This document shows positions 1 through 9,129 of a DNA stretch of 64,000 nucleotides, piece by piece. Under the pieces are notes generated by a model. The model worked only from the letters and a program-made list of their open reading frames with translations. It was not told where the DNA came from and made no database searches. This stretch comes from Bradyrhizobium diazoefficiens (GTDB lineage Bacteria > Pseudomonadota > Alphaproteobacteria > Rhizobiales > Xanthobacteraceae). Position numbers and translations under genes: made by a program. Numbering within the stretch: the stretch's first letter is position 1; every line of letters begins with the position of its first letter. The stretch lies in contig NZ_CP067102.1 in the NCBI RefSeq assembly GCF_016616885.1, forward strand, positions 2,818,501 through 2,882,500, in the 5' to 3' direction.

Positions 1-194
1 GCTGCAATCATCCGATCGGGCCGCTGGCGCTGGCCGATCTCGTCGGCCTCGACACCATGCTGTCGGTGATGGAGGTCTTTTATAAAGGCTTCAACGACCC
101 CAAATACCGTCCGGCCCCCTTGCTCAAGGAAATGGTCGATGCCGGCCATCTCGGCCGCAAGACCGGGCAGGGCTTTTACACCTACGGCGCCTGA
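1..194 (+). CDS. 3-hydroxybutyryl-CoA dehydrogenase, C-terminal part (5' end outside window)
   Basis: Only the last 63 residues or so are present. They contain the C-terminal helical domain pattern [16 protein letters not shown] followed by the ending [13 protein letters not shown], which is the standard finish of short 3-hydroxyacyl-CoA dehydrogenases (HbdA/PaaH type) that oxidise (S)-3-hydroxybutyryl-CoA with NAD(P). The N-terminal Rossmann domain lies outside the window, so substrate preference cannot be judged. The frame runs open from base 3 to the TGA at 192-194. Confidence 0.9.
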   Translation, partial: CNHPIGPLALADLVGLDTMLSVMEVFYKGFNDPKYRPAPLLKEMVDAGHLGRKTGQGFYTYGA

Positions 195-331
195 TCAAGG
201 TGTGGGCGGCGGACCTTCGGCGTCCGCCGCTCCATCCCGCAATTTGCGCTACGACAAAGACGTCGTGTGCAATTGGCCCGACAATGTCGAACGGGTGGTT
301 CGCGGGAACAACAAAACGGAAAACGAAGGAC

Positions 332-796
332 ATGTCGGATCGACTGAAGGCCGAGCGCGAGGCGGCGGCCACGCGGCGGAACCTGCTGACCCAGGATGCG
401 ATCGAGCGCACCGGGATTACCGAGGCGATGATCGGGGAACTCGTCACCCGCTTCTACGGACGCGTCCGTGAGGATGCGCTGCTCGGGCCGGTGTTCGCGA
501 TCGTGCAGAATTGGGACGAGCATCTCGATAAGCTCAAGGATTTCTGGTCGTCGGTCGTGTTGATGAGCGGCCGCTATCACGGTTCGCCGATGCGGGCGCA
601 TATGCCATTCAGCCTGGTCGGAGATCACTTCGATCGCTGGCTCGATCTATTCGAGCAGACTGCGTGCGAAGTTTGCCCGCCGCCGGCGGCCGCGCTGTTC
701 ATCGACAAGGCGCGCCGCATCGCCGACAGTTTTGAGATGGCGTCGGCCACCATCGCCGGCCGCATCGCGTCGCCGCGTCACATGCTCAGGTCCTGA
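332..796 (+). CDS. group III truncated hemoglobin
   Basis: 154-residue cytoplasmic protein of the group III truncated globin family (heme proteins proposed to handle O2, NO or peroxide). The family pattern is visible: an early helix ITEAMIGELVTRFYGRVREDALLGPVF, a WDEHLDKLKDFWSSV segment with its conserved Trp, and the proximal region MRAHMPFSLVGDHFDRWLDLF, in which the His of the MRAHMPF box is the expected heme ligand. The start at 332 was chosen over upstream in-frame codons because AACGAAGGA lies directly before it and the globin homology begins just after. No operon partner is evident. Its role beside quinoprotein genes is unknown. Confidence 0.88.
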   Translation: MSDRLKAEREAAATRRNLLTQDAIERTGITEAMIGELVTRFYGRVREDALLGPVFAIVQNWDEHLDKLKDFWSSVVLMSGRYHGSPMRAHMPFSLVGDHFDRWLDLFEQTACEVCPPPAAALFIDKARRIADSFEMASATIAGRIASPRHMLRS

Positions 797-948
797 ACAC
801 GACAGGCCTGCGTGAAACGTGCAGTTGAATCGCGTTGCGGTTGCGTTGCGCCATCGACAGCGCGTCACACCAATTCCCGCATCATCGGTCTGATCTGCAA
901 AATCATCATACCAATCGCGCGGCATGACGTTGAAATGGCAAAATCGCG

Positions 949-962
949 TTGAATGCGTTCAA
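949..962. promoter_or_regulatory. inverted repeat TTGAA-N4-TTCAA upstream of the Rieske gene
   Basis: The sequence TTGAATGCGTTCAA is a perfect 5-bp inverted repeat, and further TTCAATC and CGTTGAA half-sites flank it (927-975). It spans the most upstream in-frame ATG (953) of the following gene, which argues that this ATG is not the true start. It could be an operator; no binding protein can be named. Confidence 0.3.
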
Positions 963-1057
963 TCGTGTTCAATCAAAGCGAGCATAGCCATATTGATGCA
1001 CTGCGGCGCCAATTCTTCGCCTTCATTTCGGCAGAGTTCCAGCGCCTGCTAGCATGC

Positions 1058-1705
1058 ATGTCGAATGCATCGTTCAACACCGCATCGTCATCCTCCGACA
1101 CCATTGCGGAACCTGAATCCTGCGCGGAGCAAACGCGGCGAACGCTATTGCTTGGTGCGCTCGCCACCACCGCCTGTCTCGGCTGTGCTGCGCCGGCGCG
1201 TGCGGGAGAGGATCCACCGGGCTCCGACGAGCGGCCGCAAAAGGGCGACGTGCTCGTGTTCTCCGAAGGCGACAGCGAGGGAAAGCTCATCAAAGCGGCC
1301 GACCTGACGTCTGGCGGGCCACCGGTCCATGCCTGGCCGCAGGATCCCAAGACGTCGGTGGTGCGCAACGCCTCGCGGCTCAACGAGATCCTGATCATCC
1401 GGCTCGATCCCGCCGAACTCGACGAGCAAACCAAAGCTCGTGCCGTCGACGGCATCCTCGCCTATTCGGCGATCTGCTCCCATGCCGGCTGTCCCGTCAC
1501 CGCCTGGGTCAAGAGCGATGTCGGCGACAAGGAGGTGTTCAAGTGCATGTGCCACAACTCCGAATACGACCCACGCGCGGGCGCGCAGGTGGTGTTCGGA
1601 CCGGCGCTGCGGCGGCTTGCCGCGCTGCCGCTGGCGCTCGCTGACGGTTCGCTCAGCGTCGCGGGCGGATTCATCGGAAAGGTAGGTGGCGCGCAGCCGG
1701 GATGA
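1058..1705 (+). CDS. Tat-exported Rieske [2Fe-2S] protein beside a quinoprotein dehydrogenase
   Basis: About 215 residues from the ATG at 1058; an earlier ATG at 953 would add 35 poorly protein-like residues and lies within an inverted repeat. Near residue 27 there is a twin-arginine signal (TRRTLLLGA, then a hydrophobic run and an ARA cleavage site), so a folded cofactor is probably exported. The Rieske cluster ligands are visible as C-S-H-A-G-C and C-M-C-H-N-S (C-x-H ... C-x2-H). The gene lies 120 bp upstream of the PQQ dehydrogenase in the same direction, so it may accept or relay electrons from that enzyme. This is an inference from position; Rieske proteins are not classic partners of PQQ alcohol dehydrogenases. 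Confidence 0.8.
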   Translation: MSNASFNTASSSSDTIAEPESCAEQTRRTLLLGALATTACLGCAAPARAGEDPPGSDERPQKGDVLVFSEGDSEGKLIKAADLTSGGPPVHAWPQDPKTSVVRNASRLNEILIIRLDPAELDEQTKARAVDGILAYSAICSHAGCPVTAWVKSDVGDKEVFKCMCHNSEYDPRAGAQVVFGPALRRLAALPLALADGSLSVAGGFIGKVGGAQPG

Positions 1706-1825
1706 TGATGGACGGTGCGGGGTGTGCCCGCGTCATGAGAGGCCGCATCCGCCGAAGGGCGGACGTCGGGACGAACGACAAGAATTCAAAACAAGAATTC
1801 AATTGGATGAAAAAGGGGAACGTCC

Positions 1826-3574
1826 ATGAAAACGTCCATCAAAACGTACGCGACCAGGAAGCAATTGCTGCTGTCCGGCTTCGTCGCCTTCACGTGTGTC
1901 GCCTCGACCGCCGCGATCGCCGGCCCGATCGAGAGCTATGCGCCCGTCACCCAGCAGCGCCTGGAGAATCCCGAACCGGGCAACTGGATGCTCTATCGCC
2001 GCACTTATGACGGGCAGGGCTATAGCCCGCTCGACCAGATCAACACCTCCAACGTCAAGGATCTCACGCCGGTCTGGACGTTTGCCACCGGCGTGGTCGA
2101 GGGCCACGAGGCGCCGCCGATCGTCAACAATGGCGTGATGTTCGTGGCAACGCCGATGGGGCAGGTGATCGCGCTGAACGCGAAAACCAGCGATGAATAT
2201 TGGCGCTACAAGCGGCAGCTTCCCGACGATCTGTTCCAGCTGCATCCGACCAGCCGCGGCGTCGGCCTGTGGGAGGACAAGCTCTATCTTGCCACCACCG
2301 ACGATCACGTCGTCGCGCTCGACGCCAAGACCGGCAAGGTGGTGTGGGACACCAAGGTGCAGGATTACAAGAAGGGTCAGTACATGACCCTGATGCCGCT
2401 GATCGTCGACGGCAAGGTCATCGTCGGCGGCTCCGGCGGCGAGTTCGGCGTGCGCGGCTATGTCGCCGCCTATGATGCCAAGGACGGCAAGGAGCTGTGG
2501 CGGACCTTCACCATTCCCGGCGAAGGCGAAGCCGGTCATGACACCTGGCAAGGCGACGACTGGAAGAACGGCGGCGGCTCGGCCTGGATGACCGGCACCT
2601 ACGACAAGGACACCAAGACGGTCTATTGGGGCGTCGGCAATGCCGCGCCGTGGCCCGGCGAGATGCATCCCGGCGACAATCTCTACACCTCGTCGGTGCT
2701 CGCGCTCGATCCGGGCAATGGCAAGATCAAGACCTATCACCAGTACCACCAGAACGATTCCTGGGACTGGGACGAGGTCGATGCGCCAATGTTGATCGAC
2801 CTGCAGCGTGACGGCCGCAGTATCAAGAGCCTGGTCCATCCCGGCCGCGACGCGATCTTCTGGGTGCTCGAGCGCACGCCGACCAAGATCAACTACATCG
2901 CCGGCTGGCCGTTCGTCTCGACCGACGTCTGGAAGGGTATCGACGAGAACGGCAAGCCGATCGTCGATCCCGCGCACAAGCCGGTCGTCGGCAAGCGCGT
3001 CGAGTTCTGTCCGTCACTGTGGGGCGGCAAGGACTGGCCGTCGGCGGCCTACAGCCAGAAGACCGGCCTCGTCTACGTACCCGCCAACGAGAACTTCTGC
3101 GGCGGCTTCACCGGCGAGAAGATCGCGCTCAAGCCCGGTGAGCTCTGGCTCGGCACCAAGCCGGAGGACATCGGGTTGAAGACCAAGCCGGGCGCCGATC
3201 ATTTCGGCGAGATCCAGGCCTGGGATCCCGCGACCGGCAAGAAGGTGTGGCAGCACAACTTCCCGAAATCACAGATGTTCGGGTCGGTCACGGCAACTGC
3301 GGGCGATCTCGTCTTCGGCGGCGGCACCAACGACCGCAACTTCCGCGCCTTCAACGCGAAGACCGGCGAGCTGTTGTGGGAGCAGAAGACCAACTCCGGC
3401 ATCATGGGCATGCCGATGTCCTATGAGATCGACGGCACGCAATACATCGCGATCCAGTCGGGCTGGGGTGTGGACGCGCAACGCATCCAGGATGCGCTCG
3501 CGACCAACAATATCGGCATCGAGTCCAACGTGCCACAAGGCGGCGTGATCTGGGTGTTCGCGCTGAAGAAGTAA
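1826..3574 (+). CDS. PQQ-dependent alcohol dehydrogenase, lanthanide-type, lacking the vicinal disulfide
   Basis: 582-residue exported quinoprotein of the eight-bladed beta-propeller methanol/ethanol dehydrogenase family, oxidising an alcohol or aldehyde in the periplasm. An N-terminal signal peptide ends near residue 32. Repeated propeller motifs such as ALDAKTGKVVW are seen. Predicted metal ligands are E206 (GGEFG), N272 (GVGNAAP) and D314; D316 (D-W-D) is the extra aspartate characteristic of lanthanide enzymes, where calcium enzymes have Ala. Unlike the other two dehydrogenases here, the Cys-Cys pair that packs on PQQ is absent: residues 139-145 read LHPTSRG. No heme motif is present, so electrons must leave to a separate carrier. 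AAAAGGGGAACGTCC supports the start. Substrate not predictable. Confidence 0.9.
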   Translation: MKTSIKTYATRKQLLLSGFVAFTCVASTAAIAGPIESYAPVTQQRLENPEPGNWMLYRRTYDGQGYSPLDQINTSNVKDLTPVWTFATGVVEGHEAPPIVNNGVMFVATPMGQVIALNAKTSDEYWRYKRQLPDDLFQLHPTSRGVGLWEDKLYLATTDDHVVALDAKTGKVVWDTKVQDYKKGQYMTLMPLIVDGKVIVGGSGGEFGVRGYVAAYDAKDGKELWRTFTIPGEGEAGHDTWQGDDWKNGGGSAWMTGTYDKDTKTVYWGVGNAAPWPGEMHPGDNLYTSSVLALDPGNGKIKTYHQYHQNDSWDWDEVDAPMLIDLQRDGRSIKSLVHPGRDAIFWVLERTPTKINYIAGWPFVSTDVWKGIDENGKPIVDPAHKPVVGKRVEFCPSLWGGKDWPSAAYSQKTGLVYVPANENFCGGFTGEKIALKPGELWLGTKPEDIGLKTKPGADHFGEIQAWDPATGKKVWQHNFPKSQMFGSVTATAGDLVFGGGTNDRNFRAFNAKTGELLWEQKTNSGIMGMPMSYEIDGTQYIAIQSGWGVDAQRIQDALATNNIGIESNVPQGGVIWVFALKK

Positions 3575-3620
3575 GCTCCGCGGCGGATCGAAGTAGGCGG
3601 AGCAGCGGGGGGGTGGCGAG

Positions 3621-3650
3621 TGCGGCGGACGGCAACGTCCGCCGCATCTT
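3621..3650. terminator. strong hairpin between convergent genes
   Basis: An 11-bp perfect stem (TGCGGCGGACG / CGTCCGCCGCA) closes a GCAA tetraloop, with TCTT after it. It lies between the PQQ dehydrogenase on the plus strand and the small gene on the minus strand, so it probably works as a terminator for the former and possibly both. The U-tract is weak. Confidence 0.55.
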
Positions 3651-3667
3651 GCGTGGACGACCGTGGC

Positions 3668-3931
3668 CTACTTGCCCTGGCGGTCGACCTTGTCCTTCTC
3701 CGCCTGATTCATCTCCCGAAGCTTCGGATCAGAGGTGCTTTGCCCGGTGGTCTGGGTCGGGGAGGCGGGTGGGGCGCTGGCGTTAGGAAGTGAATTCTGC
3801 TCCGGCGCGGTAGGACGCGTCGCCGTGGTTGGCGGCGAGGCGGTGTTGCTCTGGGCGAACGCGGCTGTATCAGTCAAAAGAAAGGCGCTCGACAGCAGCG
3901 AGACTGCGAGCGCCCTTGGAATGTTGATCAT
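3668..3931 (-). CDS. small exported Ser/Pro/Thr-rich hypothetical protein
   Basis: 87 residues with a clear signal peptide (hydrophobic SLLSSAFLLTDTAAFAQ) followed by a low-complexity, Thr/Pro/Ser-rich stretch and a charged tail (DPKLREMNQAEKDKVDRQGK). No recognised domain. AGGAGCAGATCG before the ATG supports the start. It lies downstream of the molybdenum oxidoreductase genes in the same direction, but nothing links it functionally to them. Confidence 0.65.
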   Translation of the reverse strand: MINIPRALAVSLLSSAFLLTDTAAFAQSNTASPPTTATRPTAPEQNSLPNASAPPASPTQTTGQSTSDPKLREMNQAEKDKVDRQGK

Positions 3932-3985
3932 CGATCTGCTCCTGTCAGATCGAAGAGAAACGGCGCGAGGCCGCCGGATGTTCCG

Positions 3986-6298
3986 TCACGCCTCCAATTG
4001 CTTGCCGATCGGGAGCGCGCGGATGCGCTTTCCGGCCGCCGCGAAGATTGCGTTCATCAGCGCCGGTGCGAATGGCGGTACGCCGGGCTCGCCGACGCCG
4101 CTCGGGGGCGTGTCGGGGCCGGGCGGCACGATGTAGACATTGGTCACCAGCGGAGCCTCGTCCATCCTGACGACCTGGAAGTCGTCAAAATTCTTCTGCT
4201 CCACCTTGCCGTCCTTGAAAGTGACCGCGCCATATTTGGCGAGGCTCAGGCCCATGATCGCGGCGCCCTCGATTTGCGAGGCGATACGCTCCGGGTTGAC
4301 ATAGGTGCCGCAGTCGATCGCGGTGTCGACCCGCGGCACTGTCAGCTTGCCCTTGTCGTCGACGGCCACCTCGACGATGGTCGCGATGTAGCTGACGAAG
4401 CTGCGGTGCACGGCGATGCCGAGGCCATGCCCCTTCGGGACCTGACGGCCCCATTCGCCCTTCTCGGCGACCAGCTCGACCACCTTGCGCAGGCGCGCGG
4501 TGTCGATCGGGTAGCTGTCATAGGGTTCGCCGTAATTCCACATGTCCTTCACGTTGGGCTTGACGATCCGAGGCGTGCCGATCAGTGCCAGCAGCGTCTC
4601 CTTCTGGTCGCGCCCGGTCGCATTCGCGATTTCGCCGACCATCGACTGCACCGCGAAGGCGCGCGGGATGTTCGAGACCGAGCGGAACCAGCCGATGCGG
4701 GTGAACGCTGCTGCTTCCGGATTCTCGCAACTGATATTGGCGATCTCGAACGGCATGTCGACGAGACCCATGCCGAGCTCGAATGCTGCCGCGTGCTTGG
4801 CACCGGCGGCGAAGGTCGAGGCGATGGTCGGCGCCACGCTGCGGTGGCGCCAGGCGATCACCTTGCCGTTCTTGTCGAGTCCCGCCTCGATGCGCTCCGC
4901 CGAAACGGTATGCAGGAAGTCGTGGTGGAGGTCGTCCTCACGGGTCCACTGCACCTTGACGGGCGTGCCGAGCTCCTTCGACAGCAGCGCCGCCTCGAGC
5001 GCAAAGTCGCATTTCGACTTGCGGCCGAAACCGCCGCCGAGCAGCGTGACATTGACGGTGACATTGCCTTCTGGAATGCCGAGCGTCTTGGCGACGTCCT
5101 CGCGGGTGCCGCCGGGGCTCTGGACCGGCGCCCAGATCTCCGCCTTGTCGCCCTTGACGTCGGCAACCGCGACCGGCGGCTCCATGCTGACATGGGCGAG
5201 GTGGGGCAGATAATATTCCCCGATCACGACCTTGTCGGCGGCCTTCAGCGCGGCGTCCGCGTCGCCCTCCTGGCGCACGACGAGGCCCGGCTTGCGCGAG
5301 GCCTCCTCGAGCTCCTTGCGATAGGCGACCGAGTCGTATTTGCCGTTGGCGCCGTCGTCCCAGACGAGCTTCAGCGCGTCGCGGCCCTTGATCGCGGCAC
5401 CGGTGTTGCGCGCGATCACCGCGACGCCGCCGAGCGGCTGGAATTTCGACGGCCACGGCCAGCCGCGCACCTGCATCACCTTCTCGACGCCGGGCACCTT
5501 CAGTGCCGCGTCCGGTTCGAACGAGGTGAGCTTGCCGCCGGTCACCGGCGGACGCGCGATCACGGCATATTTCATCCCGGGCAGGCGCACGTCGGCGCCG
5601 TAACGGGCCTTGCCGGTGGTGATGTCGTGTAGATCGACGATGCTGACCTGGCCCTTGCCGAGATAGCGGAAGTCCTTGGGGTCCTTCAGCTTGAGGCCTT
5701 CGATGCTCGGCACCGACTCCTTGGCGGCGTCGGCTGCGAGCTCGCCGAAGCCGAGCTTGCGGCCGCTGGCGCTATGGACGACCTCGTGATTGACCGCCTT
5801 CACTTCGGTCGCCGGCACGCTCCAGCGTTTTGCCGCGGCCTGCTCCAGCATGGTGCGGGCGGAGGCGCCGATCTGGCGCATCGGGACCAGATAGTGACGC
5901 GTGCTGCGCGAGCCGTCGGTGTCCTGGTTACCGAACTTGACCTCGTCACCATGGGCCTGCTCGACCTTCACCTTGGACCAGTCGGCCTCCATCTCCTCGG
6001 CCACGATCAGCGGCAGGCTGGTGCGCACGCCGGTGCCCATCTCGGCGCGGTGGGCGAGGATGGTGACGGTGCCATCGGGTGCGACCGCGACGAACACGCG
6101 CGGATCGACCACGACGCCATGCGGCATCTTGCCGGCACCGGTCTCATAAGCAAAGGCCTGGCGCGACATCACGGGGGCGGCGAGCACGAAACCGCCGGTG
6201 ACGCCGAGCCCTTTCAAGATGCTGCGGCGTGAGACCTTCTCGACCTTCAGATTCTTTTCGAATCCGCGAAGCTTCCGGGGATTGTCGATGAAATTCAT
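3986..6298 (-). CDS. xanthine-dehydrogenase-family molybdenum subunit, IorB-like (aldehyde/N-heterocycle oxidoreductase)
   Basis: 770-residue large subunit of the xanthine oxidase family carrying molybdopterin cytosine dinucleotide. The N-terminus holds a twin-arginine signal (SRRSILKGLGVTGG, about residues 24-37), pointing to the periplasm. A GGGFGRKS pattern typical of the Mo domains and the C-terminal GVGEPG with the catalytic glutamate are present. The start at 6298 was chosen because it sits one base after the stop of the Fe-S subunit, with GGGAGTG upstream. A two-subunit enzyme without an FAD subunit resembles isoquinoline 1-oxidoreductase and periplasmic aldehyde oxidoreductases, which give electrons to cytochrome c. 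Beside alcohol dehydrogenases it could oxidise the aldehydes they make; substrate unproven. Confidence 0.88.
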   Translation of the reverse strand: MNFIDNPRKLRGFEKNLKVEKVSRRSILKGLGVTGGFVLAAPVMSRQAFAYETGAGKMPHGVVVDPRVFVAVAPDGTVTILAHRAEMGTGVRTSLPLIVAEEMEADWSKVKVEQAHGDEVKFGNQDTDGSRSTRHYLVPMRQIGASARTMLEQAAAKRWSVPATEVKAVNHEVVHSASGRKLGFGELAADAAKESVPSIEGLKLKDPKDFRYLGKGQVSIVDLHDITTGKARYGADVRLPGMKYAVIARPPVTGGKLTSFEPDAALKVPGVEKVMQVRGWPWPSKFQPLGGVAVIARNTGAAIKGRDALKLVWDDGANGKYDSVAYRKELEEASRKPGLVVRQEGDADAALKAADKVVIGEYYLPHLAHVSMEPPVAVADVKGDKAEIWAPVQSPGGTREDVAKTLGIPEGNVTVNVTLLGGGFGRKSKCDFALEAALLSKELGTPVKVQWTREDDLHHDFLHTVSAERIEAGLDKNGKVIAWRHRSVAPTIASTFAAGAKHAAAFELGMGLVDMPFEIANISCENPEAAAFTRIGWFRSVSNIPRAFAVQSMVGEIANATGRDQKETLLALIGTPRIVKPNVKDMWNYGEPYDSYPIDTARLRKVVELVAEKGEWGRQVPKGHGLGIAVHRSFVSYIATIVEVAVDDKGKLTVPRVDTAIDCGTYVNPERIASQIEGAAIMGLSLAKYGAVTFKDGKVEQKNFDDFQVVRMDEAPLVTNVYIVPPGPDTPPSGVGEPGVPPFAPALMNAIFAAAGKRIRALPIGKQLEA

Positions 6299-6299
6299 G

Positions 6300-6752
6300 T
6301 CACACTCCCGTCGATGCGAGGTGGACGGCGTTCTCGATACGCTGGTAGCAGCCGCAGCGGCAGATGTTGCCGGCCATCGCCTCGCGGATCTGGTCATGTG
6401 ACGGCTTGGGATTCTCCATCAGGAGCGCCGCGGCCTGCATGATCTGGCCGGCCTGGCAGAAGCCGCATTGGGGAACATTGACCTGGCGCCAGGCCTTCTG
6501 GACGGGATGATCGCCGTCCGGATGCAGCCCCTCGATCGTGGTGACCTCGCGCCCCGCCACGTCGTTGATCGAGGTAATGCAGGAGCGGACCGCCTCCTTG
6601 TCGACGATGACGGTGCAGGCGCCGCACAGGGCCTGACCGCAGCCGAACTTGGTGCCGGTCAGCCCGGCTTCGTCGCGCAGGAACCAGAGTAGCGGGAGAT
6701 CGGGGTCGCCGTCCCAGCTCTGTTCCTGGCCGTTGATCTTCACCTTGATCAT
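6300..6752 (-). CDS. [2Fe-2S] subunit of the molybdenum oxidoreductase, IorA-like
   Basis: 150-residue electron-transfer subunit. It has the plant-ferredoxin cluster motif [11 protein letters not shown] followed by a fourth Cys in AVRSC, and the second all-helical cluster motif CGFCQAGQ ... CRCGCYQR. It has no signal peptide, as expected if it is carried through the Tat pathway by its partner. GAGGGACGATC before the ATG supports the start. It is the first gene of a two-gene operon, stopping one base before the large subunit starts. Confidence 0.92.
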   Translation of the reverse strand: MIKVKINGQEQSWDGDPDLPLLWFLRDEAGLTGTKFGCGQALCGACTVIVDKEAVRSCITSINDVAGREVTTIEGLHPDGDHPVQKAWRQVNVPQCGFCQAGQIMQAAALLMENPKPSHDQIREAMAGNICRCGCYQRIENAVHLASTGV

Positions 6753-7361
6753 GATCGTCCCTCGCTCTTCATAAGCTTGCCGAAGTTGGAATAGCCGACG
6801 TCGGTCGGCTCCGTGGTCCGTGTGTCGTCGCAACCGCATCCCGGCCCGTTGTCCCGCGCGGGCAAATCCCGGCAGGAAGCTGAAATGCGAATCGCAATGT
6901 CCGGATGTGCTCGATACCTCTCGTTTTGTTCTTGATTGATTGAACTCGCGCGGCATCGTGACGACGCGACCGTAGCAGAGGTCGCGCCGGACCGGCATTC
7001 ACAGCCCGGTGTTCTCGACGTGAACAGAATGCATCCGGGGTTTGTCAAAAGCAGGGCGCGGCCACATGTCGCGCGTTGCACAATTATGGAATCTGAGACG
7101 GGAAAAAAGCTTCGTCCGCCCGAGGGACTGCGCGGACGAAGCAGTTATGCCTCAGTCGAGGGAGGGAGAATCGCAGGGCACGCTGACTTCAAGCAGGAAG
7201 TGGGCGGCACTGCGCAGTCATTCAGAGACCAGGACTGAGGGAGCGGAACGCGCTCGCAGACGCAAAGTGCACAGGCGGCAAACTCGCGGCAAATCATTCA
7301 AGAGCTGTCCGTTACCTCGCTGGCGACCAGCGAGGCGACGGACAAATTCTTGGCGGCCTTG
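6753..7361. other. 600-bp intergenic stretch with divergent control region and one terminator
   Basis: No convincing gene is visible. The left part must hold the promoter of the IorAB-like operon on the minus strand. A terminator for the xoxF-xoxG-flhA-gfa operon lies at 7102-7142. The stretch 7143-7361 shows nothing beyond moderately GC-rich noncoding sequence; open frames across it have no recognisable protein character. Confidence 0.5.
7102..7142 (-). terminator. rho-independent terminator after gfa
   Basis: An 11-bp perfect inverted repeat (GCTTCGTCCGC at 7109-7119, complement at 7132-7142) with a 12-base loop is followed on the minus strand by TTTTTTCCC. It lies about 220 bp past the gfa stop and would end the xoxF operon transcript. 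Confidence 0.75.
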
Positions 7362-7925
7362 TCAGGCGGCTTTGGCCTTGGCCACGTGGGTCGCGATCGC
7401 ATCCATCAGCGCCGGCGACAGGCAGTCATAGGGCTCGAGCCCGATTTCCTTCAGCCGCGACCGTATGCCGGCCATCTGCTCCGGCTTGACGCCGGATTCG
7501 ATCACCGAGGAGACGAAGGCGGCGAATTGCGGTGCCTGCGAACCCTGCTCCTGGAACAGCTCCGGATGGATGAAATCGAGGCCGTAGAACGGATGGTTCT
7601 TGTTCTCGATGCGGCCGAACATATGGGTGCCGCAGGCCTTGCAGGCATGGCGCTGGATCACCGCAGAAGGATCGACGATCTGGAGCTTGTCGCCGTTCTC
7701 GAGCACGGTGACGTTCTGGCGCGGCACCACGGCGACGACGGAGAACGTCGCGCCCTGCGGCTTCCAGCACTTGGTGCAGCCGCAGGCGTGATTGTGGGCC
7801 ACGTCGCCCTTGATGCCGACCTTGACCTGATGGTCATTGCATTTGCAGACGAGCGTGCCGCCAGCAAAATGGCCAGTGCCTTGTTTAATGCCGTTATCGA
7901 TCGAGGGATGGAGTGCAACAGTCAT
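7362..7925 (-). CDS. gfa: S-(hydroxymethyl)glutathione synthase
   Basis: 187-residue zinc protein of the Gfa family that promotes condensation of formaldehyde with glutathione, the first step of glutathione-linked formaldehyde oxidation. The cysteine pattern of the family is visible: [18 protein letters not shown] and [13 protein letters not shown], which bind two zinc ions in known structures. It is the last gene of the apparent operon xoxF-xoxG-flhA-gfa, 33 bp after flhA. The context, with methanol dehydrogenase at the head, makes formaldehyde from methanol the likely substrate. Whether Gfa is a true enzyme or a glutathione carrier is debated for the family. Confidence 0.95.
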   Translation of the reverse strand: MTVALHPSIDNGIKQGTGHFAGGTLVCKCNDHQVKVGIKGDVAHNHACGCTKCWKPQGATFSVVAVVPRQNVTVLENGDKLQIVDPSAVIQRHACKACGTHMFGRIENKNHPFYGLDFIHPELFQEQGSQAPQFAAFVSSVIESGVKPEQMAGIRSRLKEIGLEPYDCLSPALMDAIATHVAKAKAA

Positions 7926-7958
7926 GGGTCGATCCTCCTTGGGTGTGACGCTTTCGGG

Positions 7959-9068
7959 CTAGAACACGACGACTGAACGGATGGATTTGCCTTCATGCAT
8001 CAGGTCGAAGCCCTTGTTGATGTCTTCGAGCTTGAGCGTGTGGGTGATCATCGGGTCGATCTGGATCTTTCCGTTCATGTACCAGTCGACGATCTTCGGC
8101 ACGTCGGTGCGGCCGCGCGCGCCGCCGAAGGCGGTGCCACGCCAGTTGCGGCCGGTGACGAGTTGGAACGGACGGGTTGCGATTTCCTTTCCGGCTTCGG
8201 CGACGCCGATGATGATCGAGGTGCCCCAGCCGCGATGGCAGGCTTCCAGCGCCTGGCGCATCACCGTGGTGTTGCCGGTGCAGTCGAAGGTGTAGTCGGC
8301 ACCGCCGTCGGTTAGCGTGACCAGATGCGGGACGATGTCGCCAGTGATCTTCTTCGGGTTGACGAAGTCGGTCATGCCGAACCGGCGGCCCCATTCCTCC
8401 TTGGAGTCGTTGACGTCGACGCCGATGATCTTGTCGGCGCCGGCCATCTTGGCGCCCTGGATCACGTTCAACCCGATACCGCCGAGGCCGAACACGACGA
8501 CGTTGGAGCCCGGCTCGACCTTGGCGGTGTTGACGACGGCGCCGACGCCAGTGGTGACGCCGCAGCCGATGTAGCAGCTCTTGTCGAAGGGAGCGTCCTC
8601 GCGGATCTTCGCTACCGCGATCTCCGGCAGCACCGTGAAGTTCGAGAAGGTCGAGCAGCCCATATAGTGGTAGATCGGCTTGCCCTTGTAGGAGAAGCGG
8701 CTGGTGCCGTCGGGCATCACGCCCTTGCCCTGCGTCGCGCGGATCGCGGTGCAGAGATTGGTCTTCTGGCTCAGGCAGCTTTTGCACTGGCGGCATTCCG
8801 GCGTGTAGAGCGGAATGACGTGATCGCCGGGCTTCACCGAGGTCACGCCCGCGCCGATCTCGCGGATGATGCCGGCGCCCTCATGGCCGAGGATCGACGG
8901 AAAGATTCCTTCGCTGTCGAGACCGTCGAGCGTGTAGGCGTCGGTGTGGCAGATGCCCGTGGCCTTGATCTCGACCAGGACTTCGCCGGCCTTCGGCCCT
9001 TCCAGATCGACTTCGACAATCTCGAGCGGTTTTTTCGCTTCGAAAGCGACGGCGGCACGTGTCTTCAT
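7959..9068 (-). CDS. flhA: S-(hydroxymethyl)glutathione dehydrogenase (class III alcohol dehydrogenase)
   Basis: 369-residue cytoplasmic zinc- and NAD-dependent dehydrogenase converting S-hydroxymethylglutathione to S-formylglutathione. Visible features are [12 protein letters not shown] and GHEGAGI (catalytic zinc site), the four-cysteine structural zinc loop [15 protein letters not shown], and the Rossmann motif GLGGIGL. The ending ([11 protein letters not shown]) is typical of class III enzymes. The start at 9068 was chosen because homology begins at [11 protein letters not shown] and GAGGAGTTACCG precedes it; an extended frame upstream looks non-coding. It lies between xoxG and gfa. The same enzyme is called frmA or adhC in other species. 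Confidence 0.95.
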   Translation of the reverse strand: MKTRAAVAFEAKKPLEIVEVDLEGPKAGEVLVEIKATGICHTDAYTLDGLDSEGIFPSILGHEGAGIIREIGAGVTSVKPGDHVIPLYTPECRQCKSCLSQKTNLCTAIRATQGKGVMPDGTSRFSYKGKPIYHYMGCSTFSNFTVLPEIAVAKIREDAPFDKSCYIGCGVTTGVGAVVNTAKVEPGSNVVVFGLGGIGLNVIQGAKMAGADKIIGVDVNDSKEEWGRRFGMTDFVNPKKITGDIVPHLVTLTDGGADYTFDCTGNTTVMRQALEACHRGWGTSIIIGVAEAGKEIATRPFQLVTGRNWRGTAFGGARGRTDVPKIVDWYMNGKIQIDPMITHTLKLEDINKGFDLMHEGKSIRSVVVF

Positions 9069-9129
9069 CGGTAACTCCTCATATTCTCGCAGGGCGCCAA
9101 GACTTAGGTCTCGGCCGGGCCCCAAACGT

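Noticed and set aside
3998..5632. Long open frame antisense to the molybdenum subunit gene
   Set aside because: GC-rich codon use on the real strand removes stops on the opposite one; the predicted protein is low in character and the sense gene has clear motifs.
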